Of a DNA stretch of 35,657 bases, positions 1 to 6,676 are shown piece after piece. The position numbers were made by a program, and so were the translations under genes. The notes beneath the pieces are model-generated. The model made no database searches and was not told the DNA's origin. It worked only from the letters and a program-made list of their open reading frames with translations. The stretch's first letter is position 1. Each line of letters starts with the position of its first letter. Source of the DNA: a virus; the IMG/VR virus record IMGVR_UViG_3300031707_006566, positions 1 to 35,657 of that record; one strand, 5' to 3'.

Positions 1-21
1 ATCCTCCTCGTCCTTGTCTTC

Positions 22-57
22 GAAAAAAGAAAAAGGGCCCGGCGCGGCCGGGCCCTT
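22..57 (-). terminator. Terminator hairpin with U-tract after the integrase
   Basis: On the minus strand an 11-bp GC stem (33-43 pairing with 47-57, three-base loop) is followed directly by a T-rich run (complement of 22-34, about 11 T with one C). This is the form of an intrinsic terminator. It lies 87 bases past the integrase stop and would end the leftmost minus-strand transcript. If the window ends join in a circle, it would also separate the integrase from the first gene of the right arm. Confidence 0.75.
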
Positions 58-60
58 AAA

Positions 61-73
61 CTCCGTGGGAAAA
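61..73. repeat. 13-bp inverted repeat flanking the integrase gene (left copy)
   Basis: CTCCGTGGGAAAA at 61-73 occurs in inverted orientation at 1173-1185, where it covers the integrase GTG start. A 12-base match followed by GG is present at 15019-15032, in another non-coding gap. The two 13-bp copies bracket the integrase gene almost exactly. They could be recombinase binding sites or part of an attachment site. This is a sequence observation; the function is inferred. Confidence 0.45.
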
Positions 74-143
74 AGCCTGGTACCTGGTGATGCACCCTTC
101 TTTGAGGGCGGAATGGGCCGAGGCGGGTTCGTTCCTCCGTCGG

Positions 144-1181
144 TCATGGGTGCATCTCCATGTACTTCGGGTCCTTAGGTTTTTGGGGCGGTTGGCCGAA
201 CAGGGCTTGGAGCTTGTCGTAGCTGTCGTCCGGGCGGAGGTCAACATACCACCTCTGCGTGGTCGCCACGGACGCGTGCCGCAACAGCCTGCTCGTCGTC
301 TCGATCGTGGCGCCGCAGTCCATGAGGACCTGGCCGTAGCTCGTCCGGAGGTCCTTGGGGGCGATGTCGACGCCGGCATCCTTGCCGATCCGCGAGAACA
401 TCTTGCGGACCTGGTGGGAGGTCACTGTCTCGCCGCTCTCGCGCATCCCCGGCCCGGCGAGTTCCGGGAAGAACCGGGGATGGCCCTGGCGCCCGAGGTG
501 CGCTTCCCGGAGCTCGAGGAAGCGCTCCACATGCGGCCTCACGGGCGGGAGCAGCGTGGTGTAGTCGGGAACCGTTTTGCTGAAGCCCACCCGGAGGCGC
601 CAGCAGTACCGCTCGAGGTCCGCATACTCCAACGCCCGGAGCTCCTTGGGCCGGACGCCGAAGCCCGCGGCGAATGCCACGAGGCCGTATGCGACAACGT
701 CCCACCAGGCGTCGGACTTCTCCGCCCGGGCGCGGGCGACGTCCAGGAAGGACATCACCGTCTCGAGCCGGAACGATCTCTTGCCGGCCTTTCCGGAGCC
801 ATGCGGGAGCCACTGCGCTTTCACCGGGTGCGCCCTGAGCTGGCTGATGATGGCGTTGCCGGCGAGGGCGCAGAGCTGCGACATGATGCCGAGATATTTC
901 AGCATCGTGCCGGGCTTGAGGCCCTGCTCCTTGAGGTGGCCGAAGAGGTTCATGATGTCCCTCTCGCCCATCCCGGCGGGGTTCCGCGTGGTCAGCCTGC
1001 CGCCCTCGTGGAGGCTCCTGACGATCTTCCCCAGGTGGCGGAGCTTGCGTTCCCGCTCCTGGGCCGTGCCTTCCTTGGTCCTGCTCCAATCCGCCCTCTC
1101 CCTGACTAATTCCCGGGAATAGGCAAGCCAGGGGTTGCGCCCCACGGCCTCCACACTCCCGATGCCCTTTCCTTTTCCCAC
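144..1181 (-). CDS. int: Tyrosine recombinase / integrase
   Basis: A 345-residue site-specific recombinase expected to integrate and excise the element. The N-terminal half (about 20-130) looks like a SAM-like core-binding domain. The catalytic domain shows R177 (GVRPKEL), K202 (FSKT), the box PKDLR with R279, LRHAS with H302, and the nucleophile Y312 in RWYV. The usual first histidine of box II is a lysine (K276), as in some archaeal integrases. Length fits the family. The start is GTG at 1181 with only a weak ribosome site; a TATA-like stretch lies at 1246-1256 on the minus strand. The gene sits alone at the left end, followed by a strong terminator. The protein ends in a basic, Pro/Lys-rich tail. 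Confidence 0.92.
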   Translation of the reverse strand: MGKGKGIGSVEAVGRNPWLAYSRELVRERADWSRTKEGTAQERERKLRHLGKIVRSLHEGGRLTTRNPAGMGERDIMNLFGHLKEQGLKPGTMLKYLGIMSQLCALAGNAIISQLRAHPVKAQWLPHGSGKAGKRSFRLETVMSFLDVARARAEKSDAWWDVVAYGLVAFAAGFGVRPKELRALEYADLERYCWRLRVGFSKTVPDYTTLLPPVRPHVERFLELREAHLGRQGHPRFFPELAGPGMRESGETVTSHQVRKMFSRIGKDAGVDIAPKDLRTSYGQVLMDCGATIETTSRLLRHASVATTQRWYVDLRPDDSYDKLQALFGQPPQKPKDPKYMEMHP

Positions 1182-1185
1182 GGAG
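1173..1185. repeat. 13-bp inverted repeat flanking the integrase gene (right copy)
   Basis: Reverse complement of 61-73 and overlapping the integrase start codon. Binding of the recombinase here could also repress its own gene, but that is inference. Confidence 0.45.
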
Positions 1186-1245
1186 ACCTGCGGTATGTTT
1201 GGGTCACCGACATTGGTCTCGTGGTTGGAGAGGGCGCTGATTTCA

Positions 1246-1256
1246 CTTATACTTTA
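1246..1256 (-). promoter_or_regulatory. Possible TATA box for the integrase
   Basis: The minus strand reads TAAAGTATAAG here, the only AT-rich patch in the 1182-1360 gap. It would place the transcript start about 40-45 bases before the GTG at 1181. The rest of the gap holds GC-rich palindromes (for example GCCGGGCCCGGC at 1314-1325) just past the stop of the upstream gene, without a U-tract. Confidence 0.35.
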
Positions 1257-1360
1257 TCACCTCTCGGAGAATCTCTCGGACGGATGTCGCCGGCCGGCCG
1301 GCCGCCCGGGCCAGCCGGGCCCGGCGCTCGGGGCTGAACGCGCTCGACGGCCAGGGGTTC

Positions 1361-2692
1361 CTATCCATAGGAGAAATCCCCCTTGATGAGTAACGGCGGG
1401 TTGTAGGTCATGGCCTTCTCGACGGCCCTATCGACGATGCCGCCGAGGTGGTTGAGCTTGTCCAGGGCGGCCGGGACGCCGGCGAGGGCCTCGGAGATAC
1501 GGCCGAGGGCGTCCTGGAGGGCCTCGACCTGGGCCTGGAGCTCCATGAGCTGCTCGGCCTGGCGGGTCAGGAGAGTGGGGGCGTTCCCCCAGTTGAGAAT
1601 CTTCCGGAGGTCCTTGCTGGCCGTGGCGTGTCGATAGAGGAGCTCCAGTTCGGCGTAGCCCTTGCTCTGGTCGATGGTGACGACGGTTCCGTCGTCGGTC
1701 CGGACCTTGAGCCAGCCCTTGAAGCTCCCGCCGACGTCCGGCAGCGGGGTGGCGGCGTCGAAACGGTCCGGCTCCGGGAGGCCGAGCTGGTAGCCGTAGT
1801 GGCGCTGGAGCCAGTTGGCCACGCGCTGGGCCTCGGTGTCGGTCTCGGTCGTCAGGGCCTCGGCAAGGGCCCGGCGGTCCTGGATCTGCCGGACCGGGAG
1901 CCAGAGTCGGATCAGGTTCTTGGACTCCATCAGCGTGACGATGCCCAGGTCGTCGAACAGTACCTCGGCCAGCCGCCACCAGGGCAGGCCATGGCTGTCC
2001 ACATTCCAGGGCCCCCACTGGAGCATGTCGAGCGTGGGGCGCCGGTCCGAGGGCTTGATGATGTGGAGACGGACCAGGCGGTGGTGCAACCGGACGGGCT
2101 GGTCCAGTGGGATGGGCGGCGCCGGCCTCACGTCTTCCACCCGGGGCCCGTCCGTGGCCGCCGGCCCGGCCCGGCCGGCCGCGTCGGCCTGCGGCTCGGC
2201 TTCCGCTCCGGGCCCGGCCCTGGCCCCGTCCTGGCCCTCCTGGCCCGCTTTCCCTGTCTGGCCCGGCTCCTGCCCCGCGCCCGCTTCCGGCCCTGCCTTG
2301 GCCTCGGGCTTGGCCTTGTCAACGACCTTGTCGCTTGGGCTGGGGGAGGTGGTGGTTCCCACTGCCCTGACATGAGAGCTGGTGTCACGGCCCCCACCGC
2401 ACGGTGGTTGTGCGGAGTTATCCGGAGGGTGTGCGGAATTATTTTGTTGTACGGAATTAATCCCGATTTCCGATTTGTATTTGAAGCCGTCCGGAAGAGG
2501 CTCATACCGCCCGCTGAACCTGTCAATCCGGCGCAGGGCTCTATCGGCAACGAGGAAGTTGATATAGTCATACGCGGTCCGCCGGGCGAGACCTGAAAAG
2601 TTGATTGCCCAGGCGACCCTATGACCCGCCGCGAGCAGGTTCCAGAGGAGCTTGAGCTTGAGCTCGGACCGCTGTTTTCCCCGCCTACCCAT
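1361..2692 (-). CDS. Winged-helix DNA-binding protein with long linker (possible replication or autoregulator protein)
   Basis: A 443-residue protein with three parts. Residues 1-75 form a helix-rich winged-helix-like segment (helix, GLARRTAYDYINFL recognition-type helix, then a wing). Residues 80-195 are a low-complexity Ala/Gly/Pro/Glu linker. Residues 200-443 form a folded domain ending in a coiled-coil-like stretch (about 375-425). I do not recognise the C-terminal domain. The start ATG at 2692 lies inside the end of a preceding small ORF (stop at 2685-2687), so translation may be coupled. The repeat TGTGCGGAATTATTTTG occurs both inside this gene and in the DNA upstream, which suggests the protein binds its own locus. 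Replication initiator, partition protein and repressor are all possible. Confidence 0.7.
   Translation of the reverse strand: MGRRGKQRSELKLKLLWNLLAAGHRVAWAINFSGLARRTAYDYINFLVADRALRRIDRFSGRYEPLPDGFKYKSEIGINSVQQNNSAHPPDNSAQPPCGGGRDTSSHVRAVGTTTSPSPSDKVVDKAKPEAKAGPEAGAGQEPGQTGKAGQEGQDGARAGPGAEAEPQADAAGRAGPAATDGPRVEDVRPAPPIPLDQPVRLHHRLVRLHIIKPSDRRPTLDMLQWGPWNVDSHGLPWWRLAEVLFDDLGIVTLMESKNLIRLWLPVRQIQDRRALAEALTTETDTEAQRVANWLQRHYGYQLGLPEPDRFDAATPLPDVGGSFKGWLKVRTDDGTVVTIDQSKGYAELELLYRHATASKDLRKILNWGNAPTLLTRQAEQLMELQAQVEALQDALGRISEALAGVPAALDKLNHLGGIVDRAVEKAMTYNPPLLIKGDFSYG
2409..2461. repeat. Iteron-like repeats inside the winged-helix gene
   Basis: Three copies of a motif close to TGTGCGGAATTATTTTG: 2409-2423 (GAGTTATCC variant), 2430-2446 (the full 17-mer) and 2448-2461 (TGTACGGAATTAAT). 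Start-to-start spacings are 21 and 18 bases. They encode Asn/Ser/Ala/His-Gln-rich peptide in the linker. The 17-mer is repeated exactly at 2722-2738. Confidence 0.65.
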
Positions 2693-2858
2693 GGCCCGGG
2701 CACCCCCTCAGTGCGGAGTTTTGTGCGGAATTATTTTGGGCTTGTGCAGGATTATTTCCGGGCTTCTTTTTCCGGGCGAGTTGGGCCAGAGTCTTAGGCT
2801 TGGCCTCGACAAAATCTTCGATGTGGCTCTGCCTGCGCTTCTCGGTTATTTGGGTCAC
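2685..2858 (-). CDS. Small basic protein, hypothetical
   Basis: A 57-residue ORF from GTG at 2858 to TAG at 2685-2687. An in-frame TAG lies just upstream, so GTG is the only usable standard start. The N-terminal half (THHE-free, charged: ITEKRRQSHIEDFVEAK) looks like a helix. The C-terminal half carries NNPAQAQNNSAQNSA, encoded by the iteron-like repeats. Its stop overlaps the ATG of the winged-helix gene, which suggests coupling. It could instead be a non-coding repeat region that happens to be open. Confidence 0.4.
   Translation of the reverse strand: MTQITEKRRQSHIEDFVEAKPKTLAQLARKKKPGNNPAQAQNNSAQNSALRGCPGHG
2710..2758. repeat. Iteron-like repeats upstream of the winged-helix gene
   Basis: Copies at 2710-2720 (AGTGCGGAGTT), 2722-2738 (TGTGCGGAATTATTTTG, identical to 2430-2446) and 2743-2758 (TGTGCAGGATTATTTC). 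The last two start 21 bases apart, about two helical turns, matching the 21-base spacing of the first pair in the downstream set. The position just before the gene start suits operators or an origin. Confidence 0.65.
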
Positions 2859-2913
2859 CCTTGCCTATGACCCGCCGGCCCGATGACGGGCCGACCTCCC
2901 ACGGGGGACGGGC

Positions 2914-3060
2914 CTACTTCTTCCCCTTCCTATTCTCTCTCGCTTGTGCGACCTGATAGTCTATGGTCTTCTTGACGCAGGAATTGAAGGACATGCAGCA
3001 GGCGCATCCCCGGGAGAAGGCGTCGTTGGAGGAGAATGTGCCGTGGCAGATCGGGGTCAT
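2914..3060 (-). CDS. Small cysteine-rich protein
   Basis: A 48-residue ORF starting MTPICHGTFSSND and ending RKGKK. Cysteines at 5, 19, 21, 22 and 27 (pattern C-x13-C-x-C-C-x4-C) suggest a metal-binding knot. Its ATG overlaps the stop of the preceding gene as ATGA, the coupling used throughout this genome, which is the main support for it being real. Function unknown. Confidence 0.7.
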   Translation of the reverse strand: MTPICHGTFSSNDAFSRGCACCMSFNSCVKKTIDYQVAQARENRKGKK

Positions 3061-3389
3061 CGTCCCTCCGCGCTGTGCTGCCGGCCGGCGTCGTACGCTC
3101 GCTCGTTGGCCTGGTCCCTGTCGGCCTGGCCGTCGATGTGCCGCTCCAGGGCGGCGTCATCGGCCTTGCGCTTGGCCTCGGGGTCGTCGACGAGTCGTAT
3201 CCAGCCGATCTCCGCCTCCTCGACCAGACACTGGTCCATTGCTTCCATGACCGCGTCGGTCACCTCGTCCCGGGTGCACCTGGTCTCGAGCTGGACGCGC
3301 TCGCAGAGGGGAATCCAGAGAAGTCCTCTTGGAAGTCCGGAGGCTTTGAGGGTCTTGATGATGGATTCGATGATGAGCTGCTGCTCCAT
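3057..3389 (-). CDS. Hypothetical protein
   Basis: A 110-residue acidic, helical protein with no family I recognise. The first 75 residues (IIESIIKTLKASGL to LVEEAEIGWIRL) look globular; the C-terminal 35 are charged and probably helical. The ATG follows the TGA of the preceding gene without a gap, in the context GGTGGTCTGAATG. The same sequence with the next bases recurs at the start of the gene at 5609. Its stop forms ATGA with the next small gene. Confidence 0.7.
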   Translation of the reverse strand: MEQQLIIESIIKTLKASGLPRGLLWIPLCERVQLETRCTRDEVTDAVMEAMDQCLVEEAEIGWIRLVDDPEAKRKADDAALERHIDGQADRDQANERAYDAGRQHSAEGR

Positions 3390-3539
3390 TCAGACCACCA
3401 CCGGGCAGTTCCTGGGCCGAGGATCCCGGCTGCAGCGCTTCCGGGGCGTGCCGCAGAACTTCGAGAGGCATGGCGGAGCGTCGTGCATGAGCTTGGTCTT
3501 GTAGCCGTTCGAGATGTAGGGGAGGTGGACGACGATCAT
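3390..3539 (-). CDS. Small cysteine-rich protein
   Basis: A 49-residue ORF, MIVVHLPYISNGYKTKLM followed by a basic Cys cluster (C24, C29, C36, C44; includes KFCGTPRKRC). Probably a small metal-binding protein. TAG of the upstream gene abuts its ATG (TAGATG), and GGAGG lies eight bases before the start. Its TGA abuts the ATG of the next gene. Confidence 0.7.
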   Translation of the reverse strand: MIVVHLPYISNGYKTKLMHDAPPCLSKFCGTPRKRCSRDPRPRNCPVVV

Positions 3540-4412
3540 CTACGGGCCTCCTATGGGGCGATCGGCGCAGCTCGCACAGTCCCTATCCTCGCAGTCCTCA
3601 GGTGGGCAGGTCCCGGTTTGCGGGGCAGGGTTGAGCCGGTGGTTCTTGATGCAGAGGAATTTACAGAAGTAGGTGTGTTTTTTGGAGCACGTCGGGTCTG
3701 TGCATGGCTGGCCTTCAACATGGGGCATCGGCTTGGCTTCCTCTCGCAGCCGCTCGAGTTCGCCCTGTTGGTCCGAGATGATGCGCCGGTCCTGCGCCAG
3801 GTCTTTCTCGAAGGTGGCCCGGACGCGCTTCATCTCGTCGATGACGGGATAGAGCCCGAGGCGTTCCCGGTCGACCTGTTCGATTTTGTGCTGGAGTTCG
3901 GCGACCTTCTTGCTGTGGTCGTAATTGGCGTTCGCCAATTTGTCAGTCCACATTTCCTCGTGTTTCTTCAGCTTGTCCTCGAGGGCGGCGATGACCAGGT
4001 CCTTGTCGATTATCAGGTTGGGCGGGGAGTTCGGGACCCCTGCGAACTTGTCCTGGTGGTATTCCCTGGCGCTCTTGGCCAGGGTGTCGAGGCCATGCGG
4101 GCACGGCGCTTCCTTCGGTCTTCCGCATCCTTCCTGGGCCCCGAACATCGTGAAGTGGTCGCAGGAGAAGCAGTTCGGCGGGAGCTTGTTGTTGGGCGCC
4201 GGCTCGGTGAGGAGGCGCTTGCCTTTCGTGTCGGTCTCGTAGATTTCCGAGACCGTGACCTCCCAGCGCCGCCACTTGTATCCGAGGATGAAGTGGTCCG
4301 GGACGCAGAGGCGCCCGGCCGGGGTCTCGATGGCCTTGTAGGAGGCGCCCCGGATCTTGAGGTGGTCGAGGTCTGCGCCATCAAAGATCGTCGGCGTGAC
4401 GTTGTCGGCCAT
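3540..4412 (-). CDS. Cysteine-rich coiled-coil protein, hypothetical
   Basis: About 290 residues. An N-terminal domain (1-75) is followed by a cysteine cluster (CFSCDHF, then GCGRPKEAPCPHG) that resembles a zinc or iron-sulphur site. A long charged coiled coil spans roughly 145-235. A second cluster near the C-terminus contains CTDPTCSKK and CPPEDCEDRDCASC. I chose ATG at 4412 because it overlaps the upstream stop as TGATG and has a GGGGGAG site about ten bases upstream; a GTG at 4421 is possible. Function unknown; the paired metal sites with a coiled coil suggest a nucleic-acid-binding or scaffold protein. Confidence 0.75.
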   Translation of the reverse strand: MADNVTPTIFDGADLDHLKIRGASYKAIETPAGRLCVPDHFILGYKWRRWEVTVSEIYETDTKGKRLLTEPAPNNKLPPNCFSCDHFTMFGAQEGCGRPKEAPCPHGLDTLAKSAREYHQDKFAGVPNSPPNLIIDKDLVIAALEDKLKKHEEMWTDKLANANYDHSKKVAELQHKIEQVDRERLGLYPVIDEMKRVRATFEKDLAQDRRIISDQQGELERLREEAKPMPHVEGQPCTDPTCSKKHTYFCKFLCIKNHRLNPAPQTGTCPPEDCEDRDCASCADRPIGGP

Positions 4413-4945
4413 CAGTACCACGCTCCCCCGCCCTTGCTGCGGTCGCCGAGCTCGGCCAGTTTATCCAGTGCGTCCAGGAGCACCTTCAGGCTCACATCGT
4501 CGAGGTCCTCGATCTGCTCCTTCCCCTTTCCTTTCAGATACTCCCGAACGCACCGCTCCCCGCCTTCCTTGTGCTTGCGCCGGGCATAGGCGCCCCGGAC
4601 CCGCTTGTCCCTGATCTCCAGGGCTCTCGGGTCCGGCGGGCTCGACGCCGGCGCTGCCGGTCCCTTCGGCTTTGCGGAGGTCGAAGAATTATCCGGCGGC
4701 GCCGGCTTTGTCTCCGTTGACGAAGGCGGGGAGCTTGAAGGCCCAGGGCCGGCCTCGCCGGCCGGGGCTGGGGGCTGGTCTTTAGGGGCCCCCTGCGGTG
4801 CCTGGACAGCAGCAGGGGGCTGGGTAGTTCTATCCGGGGCGGATGGGCCCGCCAGTGTGAGGTCGTTGAATCTCCTGAGAAGGTCGAAGGCGATGGCGGA
4901 CTCCAGGGGGTTGTCCGTGGAGAAGGTGATGGTGATGGTGGCCAG
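4412..4945 (-). CDS. Hypothetical protein with apparent CTG start
   Basis: The conserved-looking part begins LATITITFSTDNPLESAIAF, a beta strand then helix of a type I associate with small archaeal and viral proteins. A Pro/Ala/Ser-rich linker (about 35-105) and a basic helical C-terminal domain follow. No ATG, GTG or TTG is available where homology-like sequence begins. CTG at 4943-4945 lies one base after the upstream TGA and six bases after GGGGGG, so I propose CTG. The alternative start at 5050 would add 35 low-complexity residues overlapping the upstream gene. The stop overlaps the next ATG (TGATG). Confidence 0.65.
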   Translation of the reverse strand: MATITITFSTDNPLESAIAFDLLRRFNDLTLAGPSAPDRTTQPPAAVQAPQGAPKDQPPAPAGEAGPGPSSSPPSSTETKPAPPDNSSTSAKPKGPAAPASSPPDPRALEIRDKRVRGAYARRKHKEGGERCVREYLKGKGKEQIEDLDDVSLKVLLDALDKLAELGDRSKGGGAWY

Positions 4946-4946
4946 T

Positions 4947-5144
4947 TCAATCCCCCCTCGTGTGCCTGGCGCTTTCCTGGACCCAGCCGTCGTGCTCCCT
5001 CCAGCTGGGATCGTCCGCCCACGGCCGGCGGGGGTCCGTGGCGGCGCCATGCTTCTTGCCGCCCTGGACGAAGCCGGTGAGCGGGGCCTGGGCCGCGGCC
5101 TTGCGCTGGGCGGCGAGGTGCTCCTCGTAGGTCATGCGGGGCAT
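4947..5144 (-). CDS. Hypothetical small protein
   Basis: 65 residues, MPRMTYEEHLAAQRKAAAQA then a Gly/Pro/Trp-rich tail. No family recognised. It starts directly after the TGA of the upstream gene, with GGAGGCGGTCTGA before the ATG. Confidence 0.6.
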   Translation of the reverse strand: MPRMTYEEHLAAQRKAAAQAPLTGFVQGGKKHGAATDPRRPWADDPSWREHDGWVQESARHTRGD

Positions 5145-5342
5145 TCAGACCGCCTCCGGATGTCGGAGATCCATCAGGCCCCAGACCTCGTCGAGCATCT
5201 TCCGCATGGCGAAGTCGTGTTCGCCGCAGAGGCCCCGGGTCTTCGTGGACTTCAACTTGCCGTCGGGTCCCCGCTCCCTGCGCCTGTAGACGGCCTGGGA
5301 GGGCTTGCCGCAGAGTGGGACGCAGCAGGTTGGCCAGCGCAT
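5145..5342 (-). CDS. Small zinc-binding protein, hypothetical
   Basis: 65 residues with C6, C7, C11 and a later C39-x2-H42 (GLCGEHDF), a spacing that fits a treble-clef or ribbon-like zinc site with a basic loop between (RRRERGPDGKLKSTKT). Probably nucleic-acid or protein binding. TAG of the upstream gene abuts its ATG; its TGA abuts the next ATG. Confidence 0.7.
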   Translation of the reverse strand: MRWPTCCVPLCGKPSQAVYRRRERGPDGKLKSTKTRGLCGEHDFAMRKMLDEVWGLMDLRHPEAV

Positions 5343-5609
5343 CTACTTCGCCCCCTTGGGGTCGAGGGCCCGGTCTCGGACCTGCTGGACGGCGTACTCC
5401 ATGACCTCGATGGCGTTGTCGACCTTCTTCTTGCCATCCTCGGGGGCCCGGGCGTTGTAGTAGATCTTCTGGCGGCAGGAGGCCGGCCCGAACTCCAGGG
5501 AGTCGACCTGGTCGTTCTCGGTCCGGTGGACGTGGTTGTACTGGCCGAGGACCAGGGGCGCGGGCGCCGCCGGCGCCGGCGGGGCGGCCGGCTGCGGCTG
5601 CTGCTCCAT
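5343..5609 (-). CDS. Hypothetical protein
   Basis: 88 residues. A Pro/Ala-rich head (1-18) is followed by a small globular part (VLGQYNHVHRTENDQVD to VRDRALDPKG) that is helical at its end. Not recognised. The start context GGTGGTCTGAATG plus the following GAGCAGCAG is shared exactly with the gene starting at 3389. Confidence 0.65.
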   Translation of the reverse strand: MEQQPQPAAPPAPAAPAPLVLGQYNHVHRTENDQVDSLEFGPASCRQKIYYNARAPEDGKKKVDNAIEVMEYAVQQVRDRALDPKGAK

Positions 5610-6299
5610 TCAGACCACCTCCAGGGTGCGGGCGGCCGCCCGCAGCGCCTCGATCCAGGCCTTGACGGGCTTCCGGCGGATGGCGTTCATGCGCCCGTCG
5701 GGCCAGACCTGCTCGCCCAGGACCTGGCCGATGGCGAACTGGTGGTCCATGGCGGATAGGCTCGGGTGGTATTGCATCCAGCCGACGAACTTCCCGGCCT
5801 CGGTCCAGGCGGCGTAGAGGCTGGCCCCGAAGCCCTGGGCGGCGTAGACGATGAGGCCCTTGATCTTCGGGGCGTCGATGGATTTGAGCCCCACGGGATA
5901 GACCTGGCACCGGAACAAGCGCAGGTACTCGACCTGGGCCCATCGGACGAACTCGCCGGCGTTGGCCGGCTTGCGGCGCCGGACCTGGTCGTCGTCGTCG
6001 CCCCAGACCACGGCCGGGTCGTGGTCGTAGAGGAAGGCCAGGGCGTCCCGGATGTGGGCGTCGACCTCAGAGATCGCCACCTCGCCGATGTCCGTGTCGT
6101 AAGCACGCTGGATGACATGGAGAGCAGCCTCGAGGAGCTCCACCGCACGCCTCCGCCGGCGCATGTTGTCGACGGCCGGGTCCGGCTGGTTGCTGGGCTC
6201 CTCACCGTCGAATATTCCGCGGGTGATGTCGGTCCGCTCTTCCTTCGAAAAACCGTAGGCGCTGTTCCCTCGGGCGCTCGGCCCGTCCGTGTTCATCAT
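5610..6299 (-). CDS. Hypothetical protein, first gene of the left operon
   Basis: A 229-residue mostly helical protein with an acidic middle (WGDDDDQV) and a C-terminal part rich in aromatic residues. No family recognised. GGAGG lies eight bases before the ATG at 6299. A TATA-like ATAATAT (6365-6371, minus strand) would start a transcript about 40 bases upstream. As the first gene opposite the AbrB-like regulator, it is probably made early and controlled by the shared intergenic region. Confidence 0.75.
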   Translation of the reverse strand: MMNTDGPSARGNSAYGFSKEERTDITRGIFDGEEPSNQPDPAVDNMRRRRRAVELLEAALHVIQRAYDTDIGEVAISEVDAHIRDALAFLYDHDPAVVWGDDDDQVRRRKPANAGEFVRWAQVEYLRLFRCQVYPVGLKSIDAPKIKGLIVYAAQGFGASLYAAWTEAGKFVGWMQYHPSLSAMDHQFAIGQVLGEQVWPDGRMNAIRRKPVKAWIEALRAAARTLEVV

Positions 6300-6325
6300 C
6301 TTCTCGACCTCCGCATTGACCCCGG

Positions 6326-6349
6326 GCTTTCGGCCCGTGGTTAGACCTA
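6326..6349. repeat. Two outlying 12-base units of the control-region array
   Basis: GCTTTCGGCCCG (6326-6337) and TGGTTAGACCTA (6338-6349) resemble the tandem 12-base units at 6372-6431. They fall near the expected start of the leftward transcript. Confidence 0.45.
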
Positions 6350-6364
6350 AAGGCGTATGCGGGG

Positions 6365-6371
6365 ATATTAT
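6365..6371 (-). promoter_or_regulatory. Possible TATA box for the leftward operon
   Basis: Minus strand ATAATAT. It abuts the left edge of the 12-base array and points toward the gene starting at 6299, implying a leader of about 40 bases that includes the GGAGG site. Confidence 0.45.
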
Positions 6372-6431
6372 GGTTTCGGTCTAATCCTGGTTCCAAGTTT
6401 CGGTCCAAGTGTCGGGCCAAGTCACGACCTA
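6372..6431. repeat. Array of five tandem 12-base units between divergent promoters
   Basis: Units read GGTTTCGGTCTA, ATCCTGGTTCCA, AGTTTCGGTCCA, AGTGTCGGGCCA and AGTCACGACCTA, with consensus AGTNTCGGTCCA. They run without gaps between the leftward TATA-like box (6365-6371) and the rightward one (6444-6450). Probably cooperative operator sites for a regulator, perhaps the AbrB-like protein encoded alongside. Confidence 0.7.
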
Positions 6432-6443
6432 AAGAGAGAGCAA

Positions 6444-6450
6444 TTATATA
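6444..6450 (+). promoter_or_regulatory. TATA box of the AbrB-like gene (leaderless)
   Basis: TTATATA, preceded by purine-rich GAGAGAGCAA (a BRE-like position). Its centre is 26 bases before the ATG at 6473, so the transcript probably begins at the start codon. Confidence 0.7.
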
Positions 6451-6472
6451 TACCAAATCCGATATGTTTTTT

Positions 6473-6676
6473 ATGGCAAAGGTGATGGTAAAGCCCCTGG
6501 TGAGGTCGGTCAACAAGGTCCATGACGGGAATGAAGGGGATTCTCTAAAGACCCTTATCCCGATCGAGGTCATTCGATTTCTGAAACTCCAGGACAAGGA
6601 AAAACTCCTCTGGGAGTATGATGAGGGACACCGGAGGATGATCGTCAGCAAATATATTGGCCGGTCCAAACCCTGA
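6473..6676 (+). CDS. AbrB-like transcriptional regulator
   Basis: A 67-residue protein with the swapped-hairpin AbrB/MazE/SpoVT pattern: a short beta strand (VKPLVRSVNKVHD), the SLKTLIPIEVIRFLKL segment typical of the DNA-binding hairpin, then LLWEYDEGHRRMIVSKY. Expected to dimerise and bind DNA. I chose ATG at 6473 over 6464 because the TATA box sits exactly right for a leaderless message there. It is one of only two plus-strand genes and faces the left operon across the 12-base array. This suggests a lysogeny or early-gene switch. A host-like origin is possible. Confidence 0.82.
   Translation: MAKVMVKPLVRSVNKVHDGNEGDSLKTLIPIEVIRFLKLQDKEKLLWEYDEGHRRMIVSKYIGRSKP

Noticed and set aside
1448-2596. 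Long plus-strand reading frame opposite the winged-helix gene
   Set aside because: It mirrors a well-formed minus-strand protein, is rich in Gly/Arg/Leu as expected of antisense frames in GC-rich DNA, and lacks a ribosome site in an operon context.
3036-4589. 517-residue plus-strand frame
   Set aside because: Antisense to several tightly coupled minus-strand genes with good start sites; its composition is that of a shadow frame.
4921-4945. ACC-ATC short tandem repeat at the start of the gene at 4945 as a microsatellite
   Set aside because: Only a few alternating Thr/Ile codons of a beta strand; too short to call a repeat.
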